Counted from the stretch's first letter, positions 30,900 through 41,674 are shown. The stretch: 44,254 nucleotides of DNA from Chara braunii (GCA_003427395.1 BFEA01000814.1:184865-229118); one strand, 5' to 3'. The notes: generated from the sequence alone by a model not told the origin. Made by a program: numbers and translations.

Positions 30900-31794
30900 G
30901 AAGAGGAAAGAAAGTAACTCTTGTGGCATTAGGCACCTATCAATCGGGTGCTGTTGATGGGTTCTCTCCGATTTTGCAGGGCATGAGTCCGGATCCTGGT
31001 GGAGTCAGCTGAATACAAATGTCTGGGTCTACACAATTCAGAAAAGAAAGAGGGAAAAAAAAGTCTGCTTTCCTCTCTGCTCTGTTACCGTTTCTATACT
31101 CTTGACGCTGGATCTGCCGGAAGTCTTTTTCTTCAATTTTATTTTATTTTTTTCTCCCCTCAAGTTTTTTTTTTTTTTTTTTTTTTTTTCCGGATGGCAT
31201 CAGTCTAAAGGAAGGTGTCTGTAGCAAGTACTTTACCACTGGCTTTTCGGATGCCTTTTTGCTCATCTGCCCCCATATGATCGGTAACTCCTTGCTATGA
31301 CCTTCGCTGCCGAATGTCAGGGTGACGATTCAACAATCTCGAAAAGCCGCAGTACGTCTTTTGTCTATGCGTTTTGCTTGAGTGACCAACTCATATCATC
31401 AATGTACGTGCGTAGCTTGGTTTTGATGGATAGACTGAGTGATACTTATACGGTTATACCCCCGTGGTTCTCCGCCTCACTCTTTGAGTCCTTTTCGCTT
31501 TTCTCCCTCCTTCGGCCGGGTGTGGTTTTCGCCTTTTTTTCTTGAATCTCAGACTCACCTCTCTCCGTTCGATTCGATTGATTGAGAGTTAACTTTCTTT
31601 CTTGCTCGACTGATTGAACAGTCCCCTTGTGAGCTTCCCCCCCTCTCAAATTTTCTCCTCCTCCGAATTCCTTTTCTTCCTCCTTCCCTCTTTGGTCATT
31701 TCATCTGCCTCATAACCGACCAATTGTTTTGTAATGTGACTGTCTCCATATTTAGAAACAAGCAATCAAACAAACCGGTCGGACAAACCCCATT

Positions 31795-32050
31795 CAGTCG
31801 ATTCACTCATTCATTCATCAATCAATCAATCAATCAATCAATCAGTCCATCAATCAATCAATCATTTAGAATCAATCTATAGATCAGTCAATCTATAGAT
31901 AAATCAATCTATCTATCAATCAGTCAATCGATTAACCCAATCAATCGATCAATCAATCGATCAATCAGTCTATCGATCAATCAGTCTATCGATCAATCAA
32001 TCGATCAATCAATCGATCAATCAATCAATCAATCAGTCAATCAATCAACA

Positions 32051-32087
<37 letters not shown>

Positions 32088-32170
32088 GTTAATCAATCAC
32101 TCAATCACTGAATCACCCGATCAATCGGTGAATCAATCAGTTCATAAGTCGACCGATCGATTAACCAGTC
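31795..32170. repeat. Degenerate AATC tetranucleotide satellite, right arm
   Basis: About 375 bp dominated by ATCAATCA and variants; inverted counterpart of 25290-25910. Confidence 0.9.
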
Positions 32171-32572
32171 AATCAACCAACGAATCGACTAATCAGTCCG
32201 TCAACGGACATTCAGTGACTGGTTGTAGATGGATCGACCAACCAATGCCCACGCGTCCTGAACCCGCAATGCATTGTTCTTCTCTCCGCCATGTCGTCAA
32301 AAGCACTGTGGTTGCCTTCTTCAATTACTCATAAGCGGCGATTTTTTTCCAGGTGAATCCCGCAGCACAGCTGAATCGCAGTTGCGTGATCACGCTTTGG
32401 GTTCACGCCTACCACCCTGACCTCAACACACATCCATCGCGGTTGATCACGCTCATTAGAAGAAGTCCATCTGTATCTCGCATGTCATCATCTTTGATCA
32501 CTGGTTGGGAACTACTAAATGGCGGAGCATGAATCCGTATGCTTGCGGGCGATGGTTGCTTTGAAAGCAGCC

Positions 32573-32574
<2 letters not shown>

Positions 32575-32652
<78 letters not shown>
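32575..32652. repeat. (CT)n microsatellite
   Basis: Uninterrupted CT run of about 78 bp. Confidence 0.95.
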
Positions 32653-32658
<6 letters not shown>

Positions 32659-33302
32659 TGCACTCAGTGTGTGAGTGTGTGTGGTAGTAGGGTTTAGGGT
32701 ATAAAGGATTCTTGAAAGGATGGAAGTTCATGGAACACTAATACGTTATTATTATCGACACGGAAACACAGATTACTGATGATCCGTTGTGCTCGTCGCA
32801 GGACATTCCACCGCGGGCATGGGGGCAAAGCAGCATCAGTCTACCGCCAGCCAGATTACTGATGATCCCGGCACGGCCGTAAGCATTCTGTTGCGCAGTG
32901 ATTTCAGTTACTTGTTTGTGAAAATAGTGGACGTACTGGATTCCCGGCTTGTGCTCACCAGCTGTTTACGAACTGTTTATGGCGCTGTTGAGGTCACCTT
33001 GAGAGAGCAGAATCCTTTTTCTCTCTGTCAGCAACGGAGGCAGTAACATGAATGATTTCCGGAAGCTTTGCCGGACGAGAAGTACGGATTTGTTACCTTC
33101 AGACGATGGCGAACGCGTCGAGGGAACGAGGTTTTAGGATCGAGAGAGTAATCGCGGAGGGGAGCACGAAGTAGGGATGGAAAAGGGCGGAAATACATGA
33201 AGAGAGGTGGACAAGACATCGAGATCCTGACGAAGATAAAAGACCGATCCATGAGTAGCATAGATATGGTGGCCTAGCAGTCGTTGAGCAGCTCACAGAG
33301 GT

Positions 33303-33391
<89 letters not shown>

Positions 33392-33426
33392 NNNNNNNNN
33401 NNNNNNNNNNNNNNNNNNNNNNNNNN

Positions 33427-33482
<56 letters not shown>
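33303..33482. repeat. (CA)n-(GA)n microsatellite with a sequence gap
   Basis: CA run to about 33363, then GA run to 33482, broken by a block of N at 33392-33426. True length unknown. Confidence 0.95.
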
Positions 33483-33486
<4 letters not shown>

Positions 33487-34137
33487 TCTTTTGACCTGTT
33501 TAGTAGCGGCTCTGCTTCGACGGCTGTTCATGGTACAAACAATGATAATCTGTTTTTCATCGCGATAACTACGTTTCACCGGTGTACATTTTCGCTTTCG
33601 GATGCATTTGCAACGTACGCTTATTTTCGGAAAGAGACTGGCTGGTACTTGTCTACTGGAGTGGTTGTGTCGATTGTGGCTTGGTTACGGTTCTCCCTGT
33701 GGAGACCACAGCAATCGGCCCAAGGCGTGTGGGAGAGGAAGCAGCTGCGGCGATTCCTAGAGCTTTGTCCACCGTCTGGCTTTGCTCTCTAAGATCGAAA
33801 TTAAGAGAAGAGGCAGAAGCGGGGTTCGCGTGAAGGTTTTTTACTCTTTCCGCACAGCGGATGACGTAGAGCGACAAGAGAGTAGTGATGGAGACATAGA
33901 GATAAAAGCGTCTTCTTGAAAAGAGGAAGTGGTGCTCGAAGCAGGAAGGGGAGGACGACCTAAGCCGGGCGGACACGGTAGACGTGAATAGTGTTGTAGA
34001 AGAGAACTGGTAGTCGTGTTCGTAGCAAACCAGAGGAGTTGAGTTCCTTTAATTTAACTTAGCTTCTTCTTATTCAAGTAGGGGGAGGAGGGGGAAGAAC
34101 AGGGAGAAGAGTCTGTGGATTCTCACTGTGCCAGTGC

Positions 34138-34187
34138 AATATAGGGGTGATTATAGGCGTCATTATAGGGGTCATTATAGTGGTCAT
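34138..34187. repeat. Short tandem repeat near the start of paralogue 2
   Basis: Four imperfect copies of a 14-16 bp unit of ATTATAGGGGTC type, about 200 bp upstream of the preferred start codon. No counterpart was noticed in the left arm. Confidence 0.7.
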
Positions 34188-34375
34188 ATTTGTTCGTCCC
34201 GAACGACGACACGACTTGATAGTCGCTGGAGAGAGGAAGGAGAGGAAACTGAGAGGAGAGTGAGATCGAGGGAGGGGGATTAGGAGTACTATCCAAACGA
34301 ATGTGGGGCGGGTTGGGAAAGGGAATAGATAACAACTCGCGAAGCATTGGATTCTTACAGAGAAAGTTCACACAA

Positions 34376-37300
34376 ATGAATAAGAGCAAGAGTACTGGAG
34401 TGGCGGAACCAAAAGCCGGGGTCGGGGGAGGAAAGGTAGTTGCTGGACAGCAGCTTCGTTCGCACTCAAATCGCCTCCCGCCTGATGTAGGTACGTCTTC
34501 TCGCGTGCTGGCGGTGCCTTCCGATGAGATGGCCAACCTTAGCATGACACGCCGCATAGCGATTGATCTGGGTACTTCTTCTTGTCGGGTGGCAGTGTGT
34601 CGCGATGGGGAGGTCGATGTCATACCGGACATGTCCGGCGAACGCTCAACTCCGTCTATTGTCGCATTCACGGGCAAGAAGCGTCTGGTCGGCCAACAAA
34701 CACGGATACAAGTGAAGCGGGGACACGAAAACTGGCTCTACGGGATGAAACGACTCATCGGACGGGATTACGACTCGATCAGAGAAGAGGAGCGGAAATG
34801 GTGGCCGTTCGAGATCGTCAAGGGAAGCATGGGCGAGGCGATGGTGGAGGTAAGGAGTGAACTATTATCTTCTTTAAGGAGAAATAATGGGGATCACATT
34901 CAGTCAAACATTGTAGGGCAGTTTCAGCAGAACGACGCTCGTCCTGTGGAAGCCGAGGATGAGCCGAAGGCTACGGAGGCTGGTGTCGTGTACTTGGCGC
35001 CTGAGCAGATACTGGCGATGCTTCTCGCGAAAATGAGGAGCGACGCTGAACGCTTTCTTCGATGCGATGACCTTCATGCCGCTGTCATTACCGTTCCAGC
35101 GCTCTTCAACGACAGGCAGCGGTCAGGGATCAAACAGGCGGCGGAGATCGCAGGGCTCACGGATGTCCAGCTCGTCAGCGAATCGACGGCAGCTGCTCTG
35201 TCCTTCGCCGAGTGCGCAGGATTGATCTCCTCAGGCTGGAGAGGCGTTTCTGCTGGAGAACCTTGTCCGCGAGGCGCTAAGGTGCTTGTCTTCGCCCTGG
35301 GTGGAGGGAACTTCGAAGTTGCCCTCGTAACGATAGCCGGCGGGCATGTAATCGTGGACTCAGTGGACGGCAATCCATGTCTCGGAGGCATGGACTTCGA
35401 CCACAAGATGATGGAGCTGATACTCCATCGCGTGAAGGAGCAGTTTCATCTTGCTCCGGAAATGCAGGCGAGCACGCTGAAGGGACTGAAGTCAGCGAGC
35501 GAAAAAGCGAAGGAAGAGCTGACTATCCTACAAGACGCGCAGGTTGACCTTGAGTTTATCCTCAGCGATAACGAACTCAAGGTCACAATACAGGGTGCCG
35601 AATTCGAGAAAAAGTGTAAGAGCCTAGTAGACGAGTGCATGGATTGTGTCCGCCGACTCTTACAGGAATCGAAGACAAAGAGTACTGATGTGAAGGAAGC
35701 TGTGTTTGTCGGTGGGTCAACACGCATTCCCAGGATCTTTGAGACGTTTAAGAAGAGTTTCTCCCTGGAGCCGAAGGCGCACCCATATCAAGACGAAGCC
35801 TTTGTGCGCGGCGCAGCTCTCTTCGGTGATTGGAGCCAACTGGTTACAGAGACGCATGCTACAACGATCGAGTATTATAATCGGTGGAAAAAGACATACT
35901 TCTTTTTCCAGCAGCGTAAGAGGCCTGGTAGCTACGTATTGCCGGATCTCAGTAATTGGTCGCGTGATCCACAGGATGATCAGTTTTGTCTGGAGTTATT
36001 CGAGTCGAGAGGAGTCAAAAAAGAACCCCTTCCAGTTGGCAAAATAGTGGTCCGTGTAGGGCAGCATAACGATAGCCCTGTTCTCCCTCTTCTAACGATT
36101 GACCGATGCGGGATACTGTGCCTTGACGAGGGGCAGAGTTCGCTTCCTGCTGTGTTTCATAAATCCGGGCAACGTTCTGCAGATGAGATTTCTGGTTGGA
36201 AGCAGTTTGCCGAGAAGCTAAGAGTGTACGAGCGCAAAGTCGCAGAGATAAGAAGCGCCAAGAACCAGTGGAGTACGTACATCGGCGAAGTGCATAAGAG
36301 GGAGTCTTTGTGCCCGTGCTGGTTGTGGAGTACTATATCGGCATGGAAGCATGAAATTGAGCGTTGGCTTGAGATGGAGATGGAGGCGGCAAGTGGCCGG
36401 GTGGAGATTGAGCAATTTACCACGCAGTTTGACGGCTTCCGAAGGGCGTGCCAATACGCCTTTGGAGACACGTGGGCGAGGTCGATACCGGGAAGGAGGA
36501 GGTTCTTAGTGATCGATTGCTGGGAGTCGCACTACATTGATGAGTGCCTGCAGAATCTCCGGGCAAACGCACGCCCAGATCTCTCTGACGTGGTCGTCTG
36601 CATGCCGCTCAAAGATCTTCGCAAGACAAAGGACCGCATCATCGAGGGAATCAAATTAGCCGCGACCGACCTGTCGTCTAATCATTCCATTGCTACTCCG
36701 GCCACCGTAAAGACGAGCGGAATCCATTACGCGGTACTCTCGGCAAGTCCCCTGTCGTCTTCCGACGATCGTGCTGCTCTGTGCTCGGAGTGGAGGAGGC
36801 TTGGTGGAAAAAAGGTGTCATTAGCTGTGCAAGCTGGTCTTCAGGTCGTGTTGCGTCTTGAACGTGAAGATAGTCCAGACGAGCAGAGCAGCACTGTGCC
36901 TTATGATTTGGACGAGGAGAATCGTCGCTGTGAAGCGCAGCTCAAGGACTTGGTAAAGTCGATTGGGTGGGGCAGTTGGTGTTGGCAAAATATAACGATC
37001 GCTTATTTTCCTCCGCCGAATTTGTGTTGGACAGAGGGATTGCCTGGACAAGGGGCATCTATCTGGCATCAGAATGAAGTACATCAGCATAACGATCCCG
37101 TAGTAGTCCAGACGGCTCGCCACATAAGAAAGGTGATCGAGGACGAGGTGAACGCCGAAGCTGCCGAGACAACGCGCATCCTTATCGGCGGAGGCGCGGC
37201 TATGGAGATGTGGAATGCCCTTTTTAAGCAGGAAGAGGTTGATGGCCTGCTGTTGGAAGGTGGCTTCCGAGACCCTCGTCTCGTCGGGAAGCTTTGTCCG

Positions 37301-39751
37301 CCAAGTCGAGAGAGGACGGGCAAAGTCTTACTCTGCCACGCGGCGAGCGGTCCTGTCACTCTCGACGAGCGTAACATACGATTGCTCCACGGCATCAGCA
37401 GCGACCTGATGGATGGTGAAGAGGTCCTCTGGATGACTGTGAGGTACGCAACGAGAGAAAAATCTGGAGTGCACCTCGAGGAAGGGACTGGTTCTGTTGA
37501 GATGGTTTGGAAGGGAGGTGCTGTAGTCGAAGAGAGTAAATACCGACCGGTGGTGAACAACCGACGGATGGTGACGATCTTTCCTATTTTGGAATGCGGG
37601 GATGCAGGGAGGCTAGAAGACCGAATAGAGAGACAGCTTTCGCGCTGGGCGGAAGAGCTCAAGCGAGCTGATCTTCAAGGGAGGGAGGTTGTGGTAGAGT
37701 TCAGGCCTGCACCGAGTGTGGCGATGCAAGACCGTCTTCCTGCGGCCATAGAGACCACTCACGCCCTCATTAGAAGGTGGATTTTAATGAAAATCAGCCC
37801 CCACGTGGCACAAGCGGTGCGTATCGTTTGTTCTGTAGACGGGCTGCCGCCAGAAACGCAGCGGGATATTATGAGGCAACCGAATGTAGACGGCACAACT
37901 GTGCGACTCGACTCGGCGGGAAATGCACCCGTGTCAGCGGAAAGTGTACCAGCCAATGAAGCACAGCTTGACGAGATGCTCACTGTCAGGAGCGCGAGGA
38001 ACCAGTGGAAGAAGTACATCTACGAAGTGGAGAAGAGGGAGTCTTCTTGCCCGCGCTGGCTGTGGAGTGTTATATCAGGATGGAAGCTCGCTATGGAGCG
38101 ATGGCTTGGGAGGAAGGAGGTGGAAGGTGGCTGCGTCGACAAAGAGCAATTTGCCTCCCGGTTTGCTGAATTCCGAAGGGCATGCGAAATTGCGTTTGGA
38201 GCCTTGTGGGAAAGATCGATGTCGGGGAGGAAGTTTTTGATTGTCGATTGTTGGGGGGGCTCCAGCGAAATTAGCCATTGCCTGCAGAATCTTCTAGAGA
38301 GCGGAGGCCGAGATCTCTGTGACGTGGTCATCTCCATGCCGCTCAAGGAGCTTCGCAAGACGAAGGAGCGGATAGCGAGAATGGAGGGAATCAAACTAGC
38401 CGCTCCGAGCCTTTCGCCCAAAGCCACTCCCGATGCCTTAGCGAAGAATGGTATTCCTTACGTGGTGCTCCAGGCTGGGCCCGCCGTAATAGGTTCTGGC
38501 GACAGAAAGCATCTCTGTTCCGGGTGGAACAAGATCGTTGGTGACCAGGTGTCGCTAGCTGTGCAAGCCGGTCTTCACGTCGTGTTGCGCCTTGGACAAG
38601 ATAATTGTTACGATTTGGAAGACGGCCATGAGGCTTTCAAACTGGAGGAAGAGAAGCGCCACTGCGAAGCACAACTCAGGGACATTGTCAGTCGCATTGG
38701 CAAGAACTTTCGAAACATAGCGATCGCTTACCTTCCTCCAGCGCATGTGCTGCTACCTGACGCTACAACCGAAGCAGCAACCCAAGCAACAACGGAAGCA
38801 ACAACCGAAGCAGCAACCGAAGCGGCAACCGAAGCCGGTGCAACCAGGCTGAGGCAGTATGTGATCGAGACGGTTCGGCACATAAGACATGTGATTAAGG
38901 ATTTGATGAGTGCTGAAGCAGCCGATGCAGCAAACTTACTTATAGGCAGATGCGGGAAGGTGGACACATGGGATACCTTTATAAATCCGCAGCATGAGAT
39001 AGATGGCTTGCTTCTTGAGACAGGGCTCCGAGACCCTCTGTTCTTCGACAAACTCCTCCGTAAAGGGGGCCCAAGCGAGAAGATCCGTCTGGAAAGGAGG
39101 GGCAAAGTCTTGCTTTGTGCCGGGCAGGAGGAAAATGCCACCCTCAATAAGTATGACCTCATCCGGTTGAGCGCCGTCACAGAGAAGCTGCTTGGCGCGG
39201 AAGAAGTCGTCTGGATAACGACAAAGTATGTACCAACTCTGGCGGTGCGTTCAGGAACGAGTATGATTAGGGAAATCAACGGCTCCTACGCATTGCTCTG
39301 GAAGGAGGGCCACGTCATAACTGACTACAGCGAAGAGGTGAACGCGGTGTTTAAGGTGAAGATCGTCCCCATTTTCTCGTCACACAAGGACAGCCACGGA
39401 CAGGAAGTAGCAGAGGCGCTATCCACACAGCTCTCGGAATTAAGGAAGAATCTGATGGGGAAAACTGATAGTGACTGGTCAGGGCTTCTTCTAGAGTACA
39501 GGCCTGCAGATAGCTTGGACACAGCAGATTCTATTGTTGAGGCTGTGGAGGGAGCTCAATCACACATAAGGGGATGGCTTCTGGTGAACTTTGGCGCAGA
39601 GGCGGCGCAGGAGGTGCGGATCGTATGCTTTTTCGAGGAAGAGCTGGATTCAGAGACGCGTCGTAGAATTGCCAATCTGCCCAATGTAGATGGAGTAAGC
39701 CTGCGGCTTTCCCATAGGCGAACAACTAGTCGGACCGGGCTTGCGGCCTAG
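34376..39751 (+). CDS. Hsp70-like protein fused to four triosephosphate-isomerase-like domains (paralogue 2)
   Basis: An intronless frame of 1,791 codons. An in-frame ATG exists at 34301, but aligning both 5' ends (shared AACTCGC(G/A)AAG leader) puts the start of paralogue 1 opposite 34376. Residues 59-487 form an Hsp70 ATPase domain with IDLGTSS, MKRLIGRDYDS, SESTAAA, GGMDFDHKM and VFVGGSTRIPRI; Ala307 replaces the phosphate-loop Asp (ALGGGNFEV). Residues 488-587 keep the Hsp70 beta-sandwich pattern (LTIDRCGIL). TIM-like domains lie at about 707-978, 982-1179, 1285-1565 and 1576-1779, each pair preceded by a Trp-rich helical segment. TPI-like signatures: ETTRILIGGG, EEVDGLLLEGGF, and a (I/L)RGWLL...AAQEVRIV block followed by NLPNVDGVSL. 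The TPI Glu position is Phe878, Arg1110, Leu1453 and Arg1709. It lies head to head with paralogue 1, about 10.6 kb between starts. Enzymatic activity is unlikely; function unknown. Confidence 0.93.
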   Translation: MNKSKSTGVAEPKAGVGGGKVVAGQQLRSHSNRLPPDVGTSSRVLAVPSDEMANLSMTRRIAIDLGTSSCRVAVCRDGEVDVIPDMSGERSTPSIVAFTGKKRLVGQQTRIQVKRGHENWLYGMKRLIGRDYDSIREEERKWWPFEIVKGSMGEAMVEVRSELLSSLRRNNGDHIQSNIVGQFQQNDARPVEAEDEPKATEAGVVYLAPEQILAMLLAKMRSDAERFLRCDDLHAAVITVPALFNDRQRSGIKQAAEIAGLTDVQLVSESTAAALSFAECAGLISSGWRGVSAGEPCPRGAKVLVFALGGGNFEVALVTIAGGHVIVDSVDGNPCLGGMDFDHKMMELILHRVKEQFHLAPEMQASTLKGLKSASEKAKEELTILQDAQVDLEFILSDNELKVTIQGAEFEKKCKSLVDECMDCVRRLLQESKTKSTDVKEAVFVGGSTRIPRIFETFKKSFSLEPKAHPYQDEAFVRGAALFGDWSQLVTETHATTIEYYNRWKKTYFFFQQRKRPGSYVLPDLSNWSRDPQDDQFCLELFESRGVKKEPLPVGKIVVRVGQHNDSPVLPLLTIDRCGILCLDEGQSSLPAVFHKSGQRSADEISGWKQFAEKLRVYERKVAEIRSAKNQWSTYIGEVHKRESLCPCWLWSTISAWKHEIERWLEMEMEAASGRVEIEQFTTQFDGFRRACQYAFGDTWARSIPGRRRFLVIDCWESHYIDECLQNLRANARPDLSDVVVCMPLKDLRKTKDRIIEGIKLAATDLSSNHSIATPATVKTSGIHYAVLSASPLSSSDDRAALCSEWRRLGGKKVSLAVQAGLQVVLRLEREDSPDEQSSTVPYDLDEENRRCEAQLKDLVKSIGWGSWCWQNITIAYFPPPNLCWTEGLPGQGASIWHQNEVHQHNDPVVVQTARHIRKVIEDEVNAEAAETTRILIGGGAAMEMWNALFKQEEVDGLLLEGGFRDPRLVGKLCPPSRERTGKVLLCHAASGPVTLDERNIRLLHGISSDLMDGEEVLWMTVRYATREKSGVHLEEGTGSVEMVWKGGAVVEESKYRPVVNNRRMVTIFPILECGDAGRLEDRIERQLSRWAEELKRADLQGREVVVEFRPAPSVAMQDRLPAAIETTHALIRRWILMKISPHVAQAVRIVCSVDGLPPETQRDIMRQPNVDGTTVRLDSAGNAPVSAESVPANEAQLDEMLTVRSARNQWKKYIYEVEKRESSCPRWLWSVISGWKLAMERWLGRKEVEGGCVDKEQFASRFAEFRRACEIAFGALWERSMSGRKFLIVDCWGGSSEISHCLQNLLESGGRDLCDVVISMPLKELRKTKERIARMEGIKLAAPSLSPKATPDALAKNGIPYVVLQAGPAVIGSGDRKHLCSGWNKIVGDQVSLAVQAGLHVVLRLGQDNCYDLEDGHEAFKLEEEKRHCEAQLRDIVSRIGKNFRNIAIAYLPPAHVLLPDATTEAATQATTEATTEAATEAATEAGATRLRQYVIETVRHIRHVIKDLMSAEAADAANLLIGRCGKVDTWDTFINPQHEIDGLLLETGLRDPLFFDKLLRKGGPSEKIRLERRGKVLLCAGQEENATLNKYDLIRLSAVTEKLLGAEEVVWITTKYVPTLAVRSGTSMIREINGSYALLWKEGHVITDYSEEVNAVFKVKIVPIFSSHKDSHGQEVAEALSTQLSELRKNLMGKTDSDWSGLLLEYRPADSLDTADSIVEAVEGAQSHIRGWLLVNFGAEAAQEVRIVCFFEEELDSETRRRIANLPNVDGVSLRLSHRRTTSRTGLAA
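38762..38833 (+). repeat. Ala-Thr-Glu repeat tract in TIM-like domain A2 of paralogue 2
   Basis: In-frame ATTEA/ATQA/ATEA units directly after the AYLPPAHVLLPD segment; shorter and differently arranged than the tract in paralogue 1. Confidence 0.85.
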
Positions 39752-39799
39752 ACTATGCCCAGACTAGATAGACTATGTATAGATGGAACGGTGTTACGG

Positions 39800-40329
39800 G
39801 GGTTAATTGGTAGAAAGAGCCCACGTCAAAACCTTGTCGGTTTTGGCCGCCCAAAGTTCGGTCGTTTGGTACTACCCGCCCAAACAACTTTCCCCTGGGT
39901 GAAAGGCGCCTTCGCGCTGTGGCCACATCTCCCTGGGCCTGTTCTTACCGGTTCAAGAATTTGGCGCTGTTTCTGCGCCAGATTCATGAACCTGTAGGGC
40001 CCTTCTTTTTCAAAATAGCGTACCTGGGCCTCATTCGATACTTCAGGGTTACCCCGGCCTCTTTTACATCAAAATGAATCTGGCTCTGTTATGCGCCAGA
40101 TTCATGATCCGGGTGGGCCTCATTCGATACTTCAGGGTTACCCCCGGCCTCTTTTACATCAAAATGAAATGTTATGCGCCAGATTCATGATCCGGGAGCG
40201 CCCTTGGAGCGACGCGTGGGCCTGTAGTACCCCACATGCAAGTCATTGGGCCGGTAGTACCAAACGGCTAAACTTTGGGCGGCCAAAACGAAAAAGGTTT
40301 TGGCATGGGCGCCTTCTACCGATTATCCC
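39800..40329. mobile_element. Mutator-like non-autonomous element, 530 bp, with perfect 9-bp target duplication
   Basis: Ends GGGTTAATTGGTAGAA and, inverted, GGGATAATCGGTAGAA begin inverted repeats of about 85-95 bp that share TTTTGGCCGCCCAAAGTT and CGTTTGGTACTAC. The 9-mer GTGTTACGG lies directly outside both ends (39791-39799 and 40330-40338). Long terminal inverted repeats plus a 9-bp duplication are the hallmark of Mutator-like elements. The interior has a two-copy 88-bp repeat and no transposase. It is absent from the left arm. Confidence 0.88.
40026..40197 (+). repeat. Two-copy 88-bp tandem repeat inside the Mutator-like element
   Basis: GGGCCTCATTCGATACTTC, CCGGCCTCTTTTACATC and GCGCCAGATTCATGATCC recur in order in both copies. 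The second copy has a small deletion. Confidence 0.85.
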
Positions 40330-40446
40330 GTGTTACGGCCTAGACTAGACTATTTATAGACAAGGGAAACTTTGGTGTGGGCGCCTTCTACCGATTATCC
40401 CGTGTTACGGCCTAAACTGGACTATTTATAGACAAGGGAAACTATC
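40303..40446 (+). repeat. 72-bp tandem duplication over the element end and flank
   Basis: The element's right end, its target duplication and the flanking CTATTTATAGACAAGGGAAA are present twice in tandem (GATTATCCC at 40321 and again at 40393). The duplication therefore followed the insertion. Confidence 0.85.
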
Positions 40447-40559
40447 CCAGTATGTACTGCAAAGGACTCACTTGCCATCCCACCGGGCCCGTAGTGCGAG
40501 TTCGGTTTTCTTCGCCCTAGAAAGGGGTAGAGCGGCTGTAGTAGGGGGCTAACCGGCTA

Positions 40560-40687
40560 CCTTCTTCCCTCGAGCATAACACATATGCGTTGTACATGAC
40601 TACAACGCACATGGTGCGTTCTATTCGAATACAGCACATATGCGTTCTATTTGAGTGGCCCTAAATTTTATGTTCGGGGGAAGAAGG
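40560..40687. mobile_element. TA-flanked hairpin MITE, 128 bp
   Basis: Inverted ends CCTTCTTCCC(T/C)CGA(G/A)CATAA, TA on both sides (40558-40559, 40688-40689). It occupies the same place in the 3' flank as the 17448-17552 element in the left arm: GCTGTAGTAGGGGGCTAAC on one side and GGGGGATGCTGTATGCG on the other. Confidence 0.75.
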
Positions 40688-41097
40688 TAGTCTGGGGGAT
40701 GCTGTATGCGTGAGCTACCAAACAATGTGTATGAACTGAATCACTTGCCCAGGGTAGTATAATTATAATCAGTGTTTGTGGAATGGTTCACGACTGTGAG
40801 GGGAGTATGAGGGACAGGCGGCTGGTACAGGCTTGGTACTGTCATTTTCTGCCATAGCCGTGAATGCACTTCGTGATTATTGTGGCTTTGTGGTAGGTAC
40901 AAATCAAAGTCATCAGACCGACACGGTGATAGATGCACTAATGGGTAGGTCGACAATATGAACGAGGAATGTCTATGCAGGGGCTATTAGTTGGTCACAA
41001 TGGACTTGAGTTATTGGTAAAAGCAAGGTTGAGTTAGTTATATTTTTTTCTGTAGTGACGATGGACCTGAGTTATTGAAAAAGGCAAGGGCTGAGTT

Positions 41098-41100
<3 letters not shown>

Positions 41101-41129
<29 letters not shown>
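41101..41129. repeat. Poly(T) tract
   Basis: T run within the 3' flank of the right arm; absent from the left arm at the matching place. Confidence 0.9.
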
Positions 41130-41425
41130 GGTATGTGCGAAGCTGGGTTATTTGATGGAAGTTAACATGCATTTCCTGCACTAGTCATGTCGTTGGTTGC
41201 TGCCAAGTCTCAATTCACTGTGTGATGGACCATTTTCTACTCATTTCTTTTCTTTTTTTTTTCCAGCTTGTTGTAGACGTTGCATGCCAGATCTATGGCA
41301 GTGACCTTTGGTACCCTATGATTATGTGTGAATGTTGATTGGACGTCAACGAACCTGTTTTTTTCCTTAATTCGTCTATTGCTTTCTTTCAAGCCTTCAG
41401 ATACGCTAATGTTGTTTGAGGAACA

Positions 41426-41674
41426 AGCGGACCCCGCAGGCTACGCCTGCACGAAACACCATCCAGAGAAAAACCCTGAAATAGAACGGGAAAGAAAACA
41501 CCATCTCCCCCAAAAAACAACAAGTGTGTATGTTCCCATGTTCCAAGCGGAGATTCATCCATATTTCGTACGTTTGGCCAACATATTTCGTACAGTTGGT
41601 GAGTGAAAAGAAATCCCGGTATGAGTATGGACTAAGGAGCAGTCAGATGCACATGTTGTTGCGCACACGTGCAC

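Larger units (their letters stand above)
30900..41425 (+). repeat. Right arm of the large inverted duplication
   Basis: Carries in plus orientation the landmarks seen in minus orientation at 16.8-27.5 kb: upstream GTTCAATCAGTC and ATCACTCAGTC segments, the AATC tract, GA/CA/CT microsatellites, the Hsp70-TIM gene, and a 3' flank matching to about GTTGTT(T/C)(G/A)AGGAAC at 41411-41425. Clear from about 31.3 kb; patchy for the first few hundred bases. Confidence 0.85.

Noticed and set aside
32409-32731. Arg-Glu repeat frames at this and other GA/CT tracts (4549-5046, 41524-41799, 33274-33792)
   Set aside because: Dinucleotide repeats are open in several frames at once; the flanking residues show no domain.
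34362-34371. Heat-shock element (GAAAGTTC) just before the start codon of paralogue 2
   Set aside because: Only two half-sites are present and the left-arm leader does not keep their spacing, so it is not better than chance.
34301-34375. In-frame ATG at 34301 as the start of paralogue 2
   Set aside because: Alignment of the 5' ends places the start of paralogue 1 opposite 34376, and the bases before it match non-coding leader in the other copy. It remains possible without transcript data.
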